Below are positions 27,092-38,230 of a DNA stretch of 64,000 nt, piece by piece. Origin of the DNA: Sapria himalayana (lineage: Eukaryota; Streptophyta; Magnoliopsida; Malpighiales; Rafflesiaceae); NCBI GenBank assembly GCA_029783825.1, contig JAREIK010003007.1, forward strand, positions 699,669-763,668. Direction: 5' to 3'. Below the pieces are notes generated by a model that was not told where the DNA came from, searched no databases, and worked only from the letters and a program-made list of their open reading frames with translations. How positions within the stretch are numbered: the stretch's first letter is position 1; the number at the start of each line of letters is the position of its first letter. The translations under genes and the position numbers were made by a program.

Positions 27092-27524
27092 TGGTGAGAT
27101 GCGTCTACCAAAATAGGACCCAATATTCCTCCTAAACTAGAATTACACAACACTACACGAGCATCATCATCATCATCATCATTCTAAGACCTAGTACAAT
27201 TAGAACCAATCATTGCAGAACTTAGAGCAAAAAAAATTATTTACTCATACGTTCGCTTTGTACCATGTGATGATTGCATATCAATACATTTATTATGCTT
27301 TTTAAGACCAACCTCTATTTGCATGGTTGGACTTGACCAGAAATAAATTCATCCCACATCTTTAGGAAAAGTTATCAATGTCTTTTATTACCTACATCAG
27401 TGAGTAATGCATGATGATGACCAGACTGGCCCGAGCAATTATATATTCAAAAGTGTGTCTATGTGTAATTGGGTGCGTACGTATGACAATATATACTTGT
27501 CTACAAATAAATATATGTAGCCAC

Positions 27525-27820
27525 TTATGTATATACTCGGTATATACGTATGTATATACTGCAGTATAAAAGTAGGTATATACCGAGTATATACTAAGTA
27601 TATACTACAATATATATGTACGTATATACTTAGTATATACGTACAAATATACTCACTATATACTAACATATATACTGAGTATATGCGTACAAATATACTC
27701 AGTATATACGAACATATATACTCGGTATATACATACTTATATACTCAGTATATACGTAGATATATACTCAGTATATACGCACATTTATACCAATTATATA
27801 TGTACGTACATAATATAGTA
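27525..27820. repeat. Array of about 12 palindromic 23-bp units, copy 1
   Basis: Units resemble GTATATACTCAGTATATAC plus a 4-base spacer such as GTAC, ATAC or GTAG. The 19-base core is a near-perfect palindrome around one central base. I count about 12 units with scattered changes. A shorter, less regular version lies at about 26640-26790. Confidence 0.88.
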
Positions 27821-27840
27821 TTATATTTACGTATATATAA

Positions 27841-28077
27841 TCACATAGCCTTAGATGACACACACACTTGTACTTTCATGCAAATACAAATACCATCAAA
27901 GACAACATAAAAAATCATATAGGACTTAAAAAGCAAGCATATAGGTCTCTCAAGCATGGTCAGCATTTCTAGTTCTTTTTCCTCTGGTACTCCACACAGA
28001 TGGAAAATATTGGTACACCTGCACACGGAGCATAACATAATACATTTACAAACCAATAACTGATAATAAGCTGTCAC
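27841..28077 (-). CDS. Short Cys-containing reading frame, module copy 1
   Basis: This open minus frame of about 78 codons has no ATG at its first codon (GTG), so it may be an exon. It contains KCIMLCSVCRC followed by LCGVPEEKELE. Copy 2 keeps this pattern (KCSMLCSKCRC, LCGVPEEEELE) despite many base changes, which suggests it coded for protein when the module duplicated. The C..C.C spacing could bind metal but matches no family I can name. It would be transcribed with the CACTA-2 genes, on their strand, downstream of them. Confidence 0.4.
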   Translation of the reverse strand: MTAYYQLLVCKCIMLCSVCRCTNIFHLCGVPEEKELEMLTMLERPICLLFKSYMIFYVVFDGICICMKVQVCVSSKAM

Positions 28078-28519
28078 AGATATGAACTACGATGATGCAT
28101 ATCTGCACAAAATAAGTGTGTCAAGAACAAACCTGGGTTTGCGTGGAATTAATTTTTTTGGTTCATCTCACAGCTTCAGAAGTTAAGGTGGTGTTCCCAG
28201 CACCATGGAGGACTAGCCAAGGCTTTTACATATCTATAATAGGCTAAAACTCCCCCCAAAAAATTCGAGGACACACAAACATATTCACAGATATATAAAA
28301 ACAGTTTTTATATACATGAACAAACACAAATTAAAGTTGATAGTCATACAGCTTCAACAAAAATTTAATTAAATAATTTAATATTTTATATTAAATTGAA
28401 TAAAAATAGAAACTATAAAATATAAATTATAATTATTAAAAAAAATCATTTAATAACTTATTCTACTACTATATTTTACTTTATTAAAAAAAATAAAAAA
28501 AAATTATTACATCTTATTC

Positions 28520-28711
28520 ACCAATGTATCTATCGACAGTGCATAAGGTATGATCTATCAATGCATTGACATTGCGTTCTCTACCTCTACTCCTCTGATC
28601 ACCAACTTTCTGCCATGACAAAGCTATCCGAGTCACGGTGCGTCATGTCTAGTGAAAAATCCCTTCACTTATACAAGCTTCATCTGGGGAACAATGAGGT
28701 ACCATATCTAT
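28520..28711 (-). other. Conserved minus-strand segment, module copy 2 (possible last exon)
   Basis: Copy 2 of the segment at 26340-26530: an acceptor-like TTTTTATAG, then CSPDEACISEGIFH, two stops at the same places, and WQKVGDQRSRGREHNVNA. Because the stops are shared with copy 1, they predate the duplication or the frame is not coding there. Confidence 0.4.
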
Positions 28712-28999
28712 AAAAAATTTAAACCACTCAATAAAATTAAAATAAATAAAAAAAAGCCATGTTTTGATAAATATATAATACTATAGTATATTTTTACATA
28801 TATACTAGCATTTCACTCGTACGTATATTATTGCTATATTTGTATACATAAACTAATGTATTATGTGTACATATATACTAAGTACATATATACTCAGTAT
28901 ATATGTACATAAAATACTGTAGTATTATAATTACGCATATACACAGTATATAAGTATGTATATACCACATTTGTTGCAATTGCTGCTATTGCCGCTGCC

Positions 29000-29347
29000 G
29001 TGGCCGCCACTGCTGCCGTTGCTACTGCCATTACTGCTGCTGTCACCACCGTCACTGTCGTGACTGCCGCTACTGTCGGTGATGTTGCTACTGTAGTAGT
29101 TTTCTTTGCTGCCGATGTTGCTGATGTTGCCACTGTTGCCACTACTACCACCACTACTACCGCTACTGCTGCCAGTACTGCCGTTGTTGCTGCTGATAAT
29201 AAAAGTAGGGCAAGTGATGATGCTCGACTGATGAACTTGAGATTGAGCGAGTTTTTGACATGGCGGCGAGCTTCTTTTGCCAAAATAGGACCTGATATTC
29301 CTCTTGGACCAAAATTACACTATACTACAAGAGCATCATCATTATAA
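29000..29347 (+). other. Ala/Thr/Val-rich open frame with conserved tail, copy 2
   Basis: The open frame runs about 115 codons but starts with GTG, not ATG. The first about 70 residues are Ala/Val/Thr runs from an imperfect GCT/GCC/ACT/GTT triplet repeat. The rest reads NKSRASDDARLMNLRLSEF, then a W-R-R segment and KIGPDIPLGPKLHYTTRASS. Copy 1 has a matching tail interrupted by a stop. A short-repeat expansion inside or beside an old exon would explain it. No domain is recognised and it may not be a gene. Confidence 0.4.
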
Positions 29348-29689
29348 TCATTCTAAGACCTAGTTCAATTAGAACCAATCAATGTGGAACATAGAGCAAA
29401 AAAACTTATTTACTCATATGTTCGCTTTGTACCATGTGATAATTGCATATCAATACAATTACTAAGATTTTTAAGACCAACCTCTATCTGTCTGGCTAGC
29501 CTGGACTAGAAATATCTTCATCTCACACCTTTAGAAAAAGTCTAATATCCATGGCTTTTATTACCTACATCAGTGAGCAATGCACGATGATGACCAGACC
29601 AGCTCGAGCAATTATATATTCAAAAGTGTCAGTGTGTAAATGGGTGTATACGAATGATAATATATACATGTCTACAAATAAATATATAC

Positions 29690-30050
29690 ACCCACTTATG
29701 TATAAACTCGGTCTATATGTACGTATATACTACAATATAAACATATGTATATACCAATTATATACATACATATATACTAAAGTATAAAAGTACGTATATA
29801 CCGAGTATATACATACGAATATACTATAGTATATATGTATGTATAAACTGAGTATATACATAAAAATATACTTCGTATATACAAACATATATACTGAGTA
29901 TATACCTACAAACTTACTCAGTATATATGAACATATATACTCGGTATATACGTATTTATATACATAGTATATATGTAGATATATACTCAATTTATATCTA
30001 CATTTATACCAAGTATATATGTACTTACATACTGTAGTATTATATGTACG
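29690..30050. repeat. Array of about 15 palindromic 23-bp units, copy 2
   Basis: Same design as 27525-27820: cores such as GTATATACCGAGTATATAC and ATATATACTGAGTATATAC separated by 4-base spacers. About 15 units, more diverged. A minor version lies at about 28800-28975. Confidence 0.85.
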
Positions 30051-30062
30051 TATATATAATCA

Positions 30063-30272
30063 CATAGCCTTAGATCACACACACTTGTCTTTCATGCAAA
30101 TACACATACCATCAAAATAATAGAAGATAATAATATAGGACTTAAAAATCAAGCATAAAGGTCTCTCAGGCATGATCAACAATTCTAGTTCTTCTTCCTC
30201 TGGTACACCACACAAATAGAGAACATTGTTACACCTGCACTTGGAGCATAACATACTACATTTATAAACCAA
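30063..30272 (-). CDS. Short Cys-containing reading frame, module copy 2
   Basis: Counterpart of 27841-28077. KCSMLCSKCRCNNVLYLCGV and PEEEELELL are kept, as are ERP.CL.FKSY and DG.CICMK further on. The frame ends at a TGA a few codons earlier than in copy 1. No ATG begins it, so exon status is possible but unproven. Confidence 0.4.
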
Positions 30273-30585
30273 TAACTGATAACAAGTAGTTGTAGATCAG
30301 AACTGCGACGATGCATATCTGTATGAAATAAGAGTTTCAAGAACAAACCTGTTTTTGCATGTAATTAATTTTTTGATTCATCTCACAGCTTCTAAAGCTA
30401 AGGTGTTGTTCCCAGCACCATGGAGGACTAGCCAAAGCTTTTACATACGTATAATAGTCTAAAACTCTACCCAAAAAATTCAGGGACACAAAAACATATT
30501 TACAGGTATATAAAAATAATTATTATAGACATGAATAAACACAAATTAAAGTTGATAGTAATACAGTTTAAACAAAAATCTAAAA

Positions 30586-30979
30586 TATGTCTAGAAATGA
30601 TATTTAGAGAGAAAGAGAGGGCAAAAATAACATATTTTAGGAATAATGAAGATAATAGAAGCTTGACCTCCTGTTGATCAAGCTGAAATTAGTAAATATG
30701 AGACCCATCCTTTGGAAGGACCGTGATAATGTCTAAATGCTTTGGATTTTTATTAGGGTACTCGGCAAAGCAAAGAACAAAACTAGAATAAAAAAAATGA
30801 GACTTGCAAAAAAATCTAATCATGTTTTGCTACACAGACAAAAATCAATAACTATTCAGAAATAATTCTCATACTAAATCATCCTCATAATTAGTAGAGA
30901 ATTTTGTGCAAGCCTCTCCTATGAGGTTTTACAGCTGGATCTCAGAAGGCTATCTATTGCGTCAATGCTGCTAACTATG
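30586..30979. other. Non-coding 3' flank of the Transposase_24-like gene
   Basis: AT-rich sequence with no recognisable frame. In the minus orientation it lies just after the coiled-coil end of the upstream pseudogene and probably held its 3' untranslated region. Confidence 0.4.
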
Positions 30980-32766
30980 ACTCCATATAGGACATTTTCT
31001 ATTGCATTACATCCATATAGGAGATTTATTTCTTTAATTTCTTTCATTTCTTCCATCAAATATGTAATTTGCTTCTTCTTCTCTTGTTTCATTTCCTACA
31101 TTTCTTCTTTCAAATTAGTATACTGCTCATCATTTTGTTCTTTAATTTCATATATTTCTTCCTTCAAATGAGATATCTGCTCATCCTTTTTTTTCATTTC
31201 AATCTCCATAACTACAATATGTTCATTTGTTTCCATTTCTTGTTGTTCGACCGCCTCATCCACCTTGATGAGATAGATGAATTAGAAGCACAACTACTAC
31301 AACAAAATGCCACTCCCTTTGAGTCGATGTCGTACACTTACTGCTTATTACGACCTCCTATGGTTTCCAAATAAATAAGATCATACTCAATTGGTTGAAG
31401 ATCCATAAAACCCTAACCTTGTTGATGAGCATCTATCACACATTCCTCCATTAATCCCTGACATAAAATAAAGAAAAATACTATTCTAGATATACATAAA
31501 ATATAATAAATATTTTGCATCCCAAAAAATTTTCAAAATGTTCTGTAGTATTATATAATATTATTAATATGACAAATTCTTGCATCAATCATCTAAAACT
31601 TGTTGTCAACAAACTGACCATTCAATTTCTTCACATGCATCTTTCTGAAAATCTCATAAAAATTGGGATCTCAACCCCAATTCATCAGCCTAGAATATAT
31701 ATTTTTTAAGTCATAAAAAAACAAATGATCAAAAAATTTAACAAAATTAATAAAACCATGCAGATATTTGATTTATTGGACTATTAGGACAACCTATAGA
31801 TATATAAATGTTTAAAAGTTTAAAATTGTACCAAATCTCGAGCATGCTCAATGCTTGACTTTGACCCTCCTGTGTGTCGAGAGATTCCTGTATCTTGTCC
31901 AGCTACCTCATATCATTGATTTTTACGGCCAATATCTGATTTTTTCTTCACATCTGGCTCCTCCCAATACTTAAGCCACTCGGGCCAATCATCCTCGGAT
32001 ATAAAATCAAGCATTTCTTTCATATTCTTTAATTTATAAACAAAATCAGAATACCATTGAGCAGCTTTGATCTCTCATAATGACTTTATCTTTCTATCAA
32101 ATTTGGGTGTCCATGTGCATTGATTCTATTTATATAAAAATCATAAAAGAATTTATATTAATAATAAGAACAAAATTATTTATTGCTTGAATAATAACCA
32201 ACATATTAGTTAAGTAATTAGATATTTAGTTTTCAATGCTTTTGTTTTGTTATTTTTACCTGAAAGTCTTTAAAAAAAGACTATTTTCTTGATTCAGAAA
32301 CTTTCTTCTAGAAGAATGCTTTAGAATCAATCATTTTCTTGAAAGACTTGTAATTATAGTCAAACACTTTTGAGATGGAATAAAACTGTACAAATAAATA
32401 AATAACATTGAAAACAAATAAATCATAAGATATAAAAAACCCTCTGATAGTAACATCAAAATTTTTTTTTCAAGTCATTTTTACTTATTTCTTTTACCTC
32501 CCAACCACAATCTCAATTATTAGCTTTGTACTAACTACAGAGGAAGGCACAGTATTTGATGATATCATTGGTTTTGTAAATGGGGGAACTATCAGTGTAA
32601 AATGTTGTGTAAAAGATAGAGATGGATCAAAAGTGTGTGCAGGAAGCATAATGGGTGGTGGGCTTATATCTAATAAAAGTGATAGTAGAGGTCTCAATGA
32701 TGGTGATGGTGATAGAAATGAAGATAGTGATTTTGATATTGAAGTTTGGATATGGTGAACAAGCAT
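30980..32766 (-). pseudogene. CACTA-2 second gene, Transposase_24 (Ptta/En/Spm) type, decayed
   Basis: Several exon-like blocks follow one another on the minus strand. ATG at 32766 opens a Ser/Pro-rich 90-codon frame. The block at 32390-32280 reads YSISKVFDYNYKSFKKMID. The block at 32130-31820 reads WYSDFVYKLKNMKEMLDFI, DDWPEWLKYWEEPDVKKKS, GRKNQ, a stop, and SRHTGGSKSSIEHA, which is the W..yl..W..k..S..NR...HTGGS pattern of Transposase_24. The block at 31680-31560 reads NFYEIFRKMHVKKLNGQFVD, the family's EVF..TH.KK..G.FVD motif. The last block, 31290-30980, is a Lys/Glu-rich coiled coil (HLKEEIYEIKEQNDEQ). Stops occur in three blocks. By analogy with En/Spm TNPA it would be the partner DNA-binding protein. 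That role is inferred. Confidence 0.82.
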
Positions 32767-32850
32767 GCATTGTACAATAAAACACCAATAGATTTCAACA
32801 AAATATAGAAAGTCTTTGTTAGTTTAATATTATAATAAAATTATAACAGT

Positions 32851-35800
32851 TTAATTATCGGCATCACTATCATCCTCTAATGGATCTTCTGATATTTCGT
32901 TTGATTTTGATAGAAGTTCGAACTCATCTTTAAATAGAAATTTATCATCTTCAATTACTATTAGGCAACCATTTGAGTCACATAAATTTTATAGATCTTC
33001 ATCTACTTGCATAAGCTCAATATTATTTATGTCATCATTCTGGAATATTAGTGCAATATCTAAGTATGTACTTCTTTGTTGATATGTTGGTTCTTCAAAA
33101 TTTGATCGAGCTTTGATTTTTGAAATCACCCACCAATCACTCTGATCACGAGAGAAACTCGGATATCTACAATAATATACTTGAGCAGCTTGAACTACCA
33201 TACTAAATACCTCATATTGATTATATATACATTTATGGTTAACATCCACTAACTTATAATTCGAATGAATCTTTGTGCCCATATTTCGTGTAGGATAAAA
33301 CCACTCGCACTTAAATAATACAATCTTATTATTTTCGAGACCAAGATACTCTAACTCAAAAACATCTTTGAGTTGACCATAATAAGCAATCTCATCTACA
33401 CTATAACTTGAGCCTTTAATGCATACACCAATATTCATTGTTATTTTAGAAGAACTATGCCCATCTATGTGAAATTTATATCCATTGACAAAATACCCAG
33501 GATAGGTTGTCACATATCTAAATAGGCATTTACTTAGATTCTGAATGAAAATATTTGAATCTCCATTTGAAGTATAATATGCCTATGACATAAATTAAAA
33601 AAATGATATTAACAAATAAAAGATACTAATAAATTAAATAATTCAAAAATTTAAAACTTAATAATTCTCACATAAATTTTGAACCAATTTGCAAATTTAG
33701 TTTCTAGCATTTAATTGACATAATTACTGTAAATTAATGGTTGCCTATATTTTAACTGCTCAACATAAATACTGCACAAATATAAAAAGAGAGAGAAAAT
33801 GTATATCCATTTTTAATAATTCCTATTAAAGATAAAATTAAACTATGATTAAACCTACAACCATTTTGGGTATACATACTCAATATATGGTGCATCCTAC
33901 TCAGAAATAAGTAAAACGAAGCTCTGGGTTACTTTGTACTCTTCATTTGTCATATAACTTTTCATTGCTCTTCCTAATACTCTTCTAGGGTACTTGAAGA
34001 TAGATAGTTTGTCCATAGAATCATCTTCTACCATCACATGATCTTCATCATTCCAAGGCACATTCTATTCTTTGTATTGATATTATCCTCAAAATAATAA
34101 GAACAAAATGATGATGCTTCATCTACTAAATATGCATTGCAAATTGAACCTTCAACTTTTGCCTTGTTTCTAACATTCAATTCCAACTTACGAAGATACC
34201 TACAACCACAAATGTTAGGTTTCAATTATATTAAATTATAATATTATTTTATGTATGAAATAATAAAACATAGCAAATTATATGTATTTACCTCTCAAAA
34301 GGATACATCCACCTATATTGCACCGGCCCTACTATCCTTGCTTTATATGCCAATTGGACCGGAAAATGCTTTATTTAGTCAAAAAAACTCAGTGGGAATA
34401 TCCATTCAAGCTTATAAAAAATAAGTGGAATATCATTCTCCCGCCCCACCATGTCATCTATTTTGATTGTGGCTGCAGTTAGTGGTTTAAAAAATAAACT
34501 AAGTTCTATAAGGACCTTCCAAACACTTAGGGGAAGTAATTCATGTAATGCAATTAGTATTAATGTCTGCATAAATACATGACAGTCATGACTTTTCATT
34601 CCAAATAACTTAAGATTCTTCACATCCACGCATCTACCCATATTTAACACATATCCATCAAGGAATTTCAAATTTTTAACCCATTCACATAATATCTGTC
34701 TTGCCTTCTTATCAAGTGTGTATCAAGCTTTAGGAAATATACTTGTTGTCTCATTCAGTTTCAATTCAGGACACCAACAGGTAATCATTCAGCTCTTGTC
34801 TTGATTTTAAAGTGTCTTTTATTTTTTTCTTATACATTAAGGATAGTGTTTAAAACATTATCAAATATTATTTTTTTCAATATGCATTACATCTATATTA
34901 TGATGAATTAAATTGGACTTCCAATAGGGTATGTCCCAAAATATACTACGTTTCCTCCAGCCAAATATTTTGCCTATTGGTCTATTATTCCCAGTAGAAT
35001 CCTTTTCAGTTACCTTCTTCAAACCTAAACTCTGAATATCTATCATAATATCATCTCCTAAATGAACTGCTGGTGCAACTATCATCACAATTTTATTTTT
35101 TCGAAATGCAGTTCTAATTCTTTGAAATGGATGATTTGTAGCTAGAAACTTTCAATAGTTATCAAACCATGACTGTTTACGAATAAATTTGAGGGTAAAT
35201 GCATCAGAATTTGTCATGCAATACATGCATGTGAATCATCCTATAGTACTCCAGCTAGACAACATTGAATATGTGGGTAAGTAACTTATCATCCACATAA
35301 GGGCAACCCGCATAATGAAATTTTGCTTCTTTGAGATATCATATGTATTCACGCCAACATCCCACAAATGATTAAACATTGCAATAAGAGGCGGTAAAAA
35401 AACATCCAGCATGTCTTTTAAATTTATTGTCCCTGGAACTACTATTGACAAAAACATATATTTCTCCTTTATACACCACCATGGAGGCAAGTTATAAGGT
35501 GTCACTATCACTTTCCATGTTGAATACTTTTGTCGAAATTCCCCAAATTGTTGAAATCCATCTATGTAGAAACCCAATCTAACATTTCGACTTTCAGCTA
35601 CAAAATCTTGATGTATATAATTAAAATGCTTCCAAGCAAATGAATTTAATGGATGACGCATTACCAATTTTTCAATCTCTTGCTCAGAAGTCACCTCATA
35701 TCATGTACTGTAGTATTTGATGCATACAGTCTCTATAATCGAGGAATTAATGGAAAATAAAAAATCTTTTTAAATGCAACTTTCAATTTTTATCGCATAT

Positions 35801-36557
35801 CTACTGCACAAGGTGTCTTCTTTAATCAAGAATGATCACAAAACTTACAGCTAATTAAATCACTATCACCCTCCCAATATAACATATATCCATTGAACCA
35901 ACAATCAATTTTTTTCACTGGTAAACTCATTCCTTGTAGTAACTTTTTATTGTTGTAAAGATTATTAGTGATCAAATTATTATCTGGAATAATCTCTTTC
36001 ATCAGTTTTGTCACCTGATCAAATAATTTTTTAGACATATGATTTTTGGACTTAATGCTCATAAGTTGAGCCACAAATGATAATTGCAAATATGTTTTAC
36101 AACCATGTCACATCTCTTTATCTGCTTTAAGCATTTCATAAAAATTCTGTGGTTCAGGCTTAGGTGGTTCATCCATGTAATCCATATTGAATTTAGCACT
36201 AGTAGCTTCCGTGATCATTCTATGGTATGTGTTTGATGAATCTTCACAACAAGCAAATGATTCAATACCCTCATTTTGGTCAATGTTCAGAGCCATTGTA
36301 CTTTTCCCATGATAAATCCAAACAAAATAATTTGACACAAAGCCATATTTTGCCAAATGGTATCTTATATTATTTGCATCACGAAAAGTGATATTCTTAC
36401 GCTTGCAATGATTACATGGATACTTAATTTTTTATCCATCCATCCATCTCGATCGACTACATGCAAATTTGATGAAAGTTTCAAGCCCACTCCAAAAATC
36501 ATTATTCAAATTTTCATTCACTAACCATCTGTACATCCAATGATGATTTGAACTCAT
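32851..36557 (-). pseudogene. CACTA-2 tnp2-type transposase with DUF4218 and DUF4216
   Basis: ATG at 36557 opens MSSNHHWMYRWLVNEN, the transposase-associated domain, with YPCNHCKRKN and W-I-Y-HGK at its end. The tnp2 core lies at 35694-34861: RHPLNSFAWKHFN, RNVRLGFYIDGFQQFG, YNLPPWWCIKEKYMFLSIV, then NIDVMHIEKN. DUF4218 lies at 34671-34130: LFGMKSHDCHVFMQTL, SFF then VQYRWMYPFER, then YLRKLELNVRNKAKVEGSI. DUF4216 lies at 33513-32990: FVNGYKFHIDGHSS, VLFKCEWFYP, VYYCRYPSFSRDQSDWW. An acidic tail ends at TAA 32851 (EISEDPLEDDSDADN). All family regions are present in order and length is near normal. In-frame stops occur after WMDG, after KEM, after FFD and after VDEDL, and some gaps may be introns. 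As read it is inactive, although the stops are few. Confidence 0.92.
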
Positions 36558-36837
36558 TTTTCCCTATTTTATTTACAAAAAAAATAATGCTCAATCACTA
36601 TTTTTATTTAAACATTCTATTACTTCAAAATATACTAATAATTACATAAATTTACTTACAAATTAATATTTAAAATTAAATATCATGAATATCGAGGCAA
36701 TGCGGTAGTAGAATTACATGAATAGATAAAGTGATTTTTAGCATGATAAAGATTAATAGATATCATGGTAATACTAGATAAAGGGAGCAAAATATGATAA
36801 TGCACAAGAAAGGAAAGTAAAAAAATTGACTTTTAAA

Positions 36838-36850
36838 GTTTGAAGGGGGA

Positions 36851-36888
<38 letters not shown>

Positions 36889-37190
36889 GCGGGGGAGAGA
36901 GGGGCAGAGAAATGGAGAGACGGAAAGAGATTGAGAGAGGGGCAGAGAAATGGAGAGACGGGAGAGAGAAAGAGAGAGAGAAAGGGGAGAGGCAGAGAGA
37001 AAGGGGGAGAGGGGGAAAGAGAAATGGCAAAAGGGAGAAAGATGGGGAGAGAGGGAGAGAGAGGGAGAGAGAACAAGCAAGAAATGAGAGTGAGAATCAA
37101 AATAACAAGAGAGAGAGTGACACAGAAAAAAAGTGGAAGATAGAGACATAGAAAGAATTAGAAAGAGAGAGAGAGACACATAGAGAATGC
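36838..37190. repeat. 350-base purine (GA-rich) tract upstream of the transposase
   Basis: The + strand is almost all A and G, including a pure GA run near 36855-36883 and two copies of GGGGCAGAGAAATGGAGAGA 38 bases apart (36901 and 36939). On the coding (minus) strand it is a CT-rich tract about 280 bases before the transposase ATG, a position where plant promoters and leaders often hold CT-rich repeats. Long minus-strand frames here (Ser/Leu/Pro) are composition artefacts. Confidence 0.9.
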
Positions 37191-37439
37191 AGTGTTAGAA
37201 TGAGGAATTTCATAAAATTAAAAAAAAAAATTTTCTGAAAAAACCTATCAAATATTACATCTTTAGTTATACATAAGTTCATATATGAGCTTGAGGCCCT
37301 ATGGCTGGGATTAGTTAATAGTATGACCCTTATTTGTATTATATCATATATGAGCCTTACCAATAGACACTCTCATGTAATGTGCTTACATATTATTGAT
37401 ATTCTATTTTTTGCCATTTAATTTCAAGTTGATGCAAAA

Positions 37440-38177
37440 AATTAGTATTATCCCATATATAATTATATGTTAGTATACATATAGTAAATGTAGTTATCAA
37501 TAGTTACATATAGTTAAACATATAGTTATATATAGATATATGCATACAAGTAGTTATAAGTAGATATACATAAATGTATACAAAGTTATAAATAATTATA
37601 TAAATTTACATATATGCATACATATATGTATACATAATTAAAAATAAAGTTATATTTATTTATATAGAGTTTTTTATAGGTATACTAATATTTATATATA
37701 GTTATATACATATAGTTAAACATTATGTTGTATGTTTTTATACATATAATTATAAATATAGTTACATGTGGTTATACATATAGCTACACGTATAGTTAAA
37801 CTTATATTTATACTTGTATGTATATATATTTTATTATATAATTTCATATATTTATACATATAGTTATGTATAGTTATGGATATACTAAAATACATTTTTT
37901 ATACTAATATATAAAAATATATATTAAATATATTTTGTTAATTATATATTTAAATATATTTTATATATTTAAATATATAAAAATTAGTTAATAGTAAAAT
38001 AGAATTATTTATAGTTATATGTTATTATACATATTATATATATAGTTATAAAAAATTATATATCATTAAACATTTAGTCATATATATATATATATATATT
38101 CACACGAGTAGTTATATTTAGTTATACAAAAATATATACAAAGTTATAAACAAATAAAAAGATTTACATATATGTAT

Positions 38178-38230
<53 letters not shown>

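Larger units (their letters stand above)
26184..30585 (-). repeat. 2.2-kb tandem duplication inside CACTA-2
   Basis: Copy 1 is about 26184-28363 and copy 2 about 28364-30585, at an offset of 2169-2215 bases. Anchors include AATTGAATAAAAATAGAAAC, CCCTTCACTTATACAAGCTT (about 26480 and 28660), TTCGCTTTGTACCATGTGAT (about 27251 and 29420) and ACACAAATTAAAGTTGATAG (28324 and 30539). Each copy carries, in + order, a minus-strand terminal exon candidate, an Ala/Thr/Val-rich tract, an array of 23-bp palindromes and a minus-strand Cys-rich reading frame. Divergence looks like 10-20 percent by eye, so this event is much older than the array duplication at 8589. Confidence 0.92.

Noticed and set aside
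27525..30050. Possible CRISPR array (regular palindromic repeats)
   Set aside because: Spacers are only 4 bases and low complexity, repeats are imperfect, and the context is a plant transposon.
32494..32766. Independent Ser/Pro-rich secreted protein
   Set aside because: Position and strand fit the N-terminal exon of the Transposase_24-like gene, and no clear signal peptide is present.
36763..37179. Ser/Leu/Pro-rich minus frames and Glu/Arg-rich plus frames
   Set aside because: Both are readings of the GA/CT tract. No boundary or non-repeat part supports a protein.
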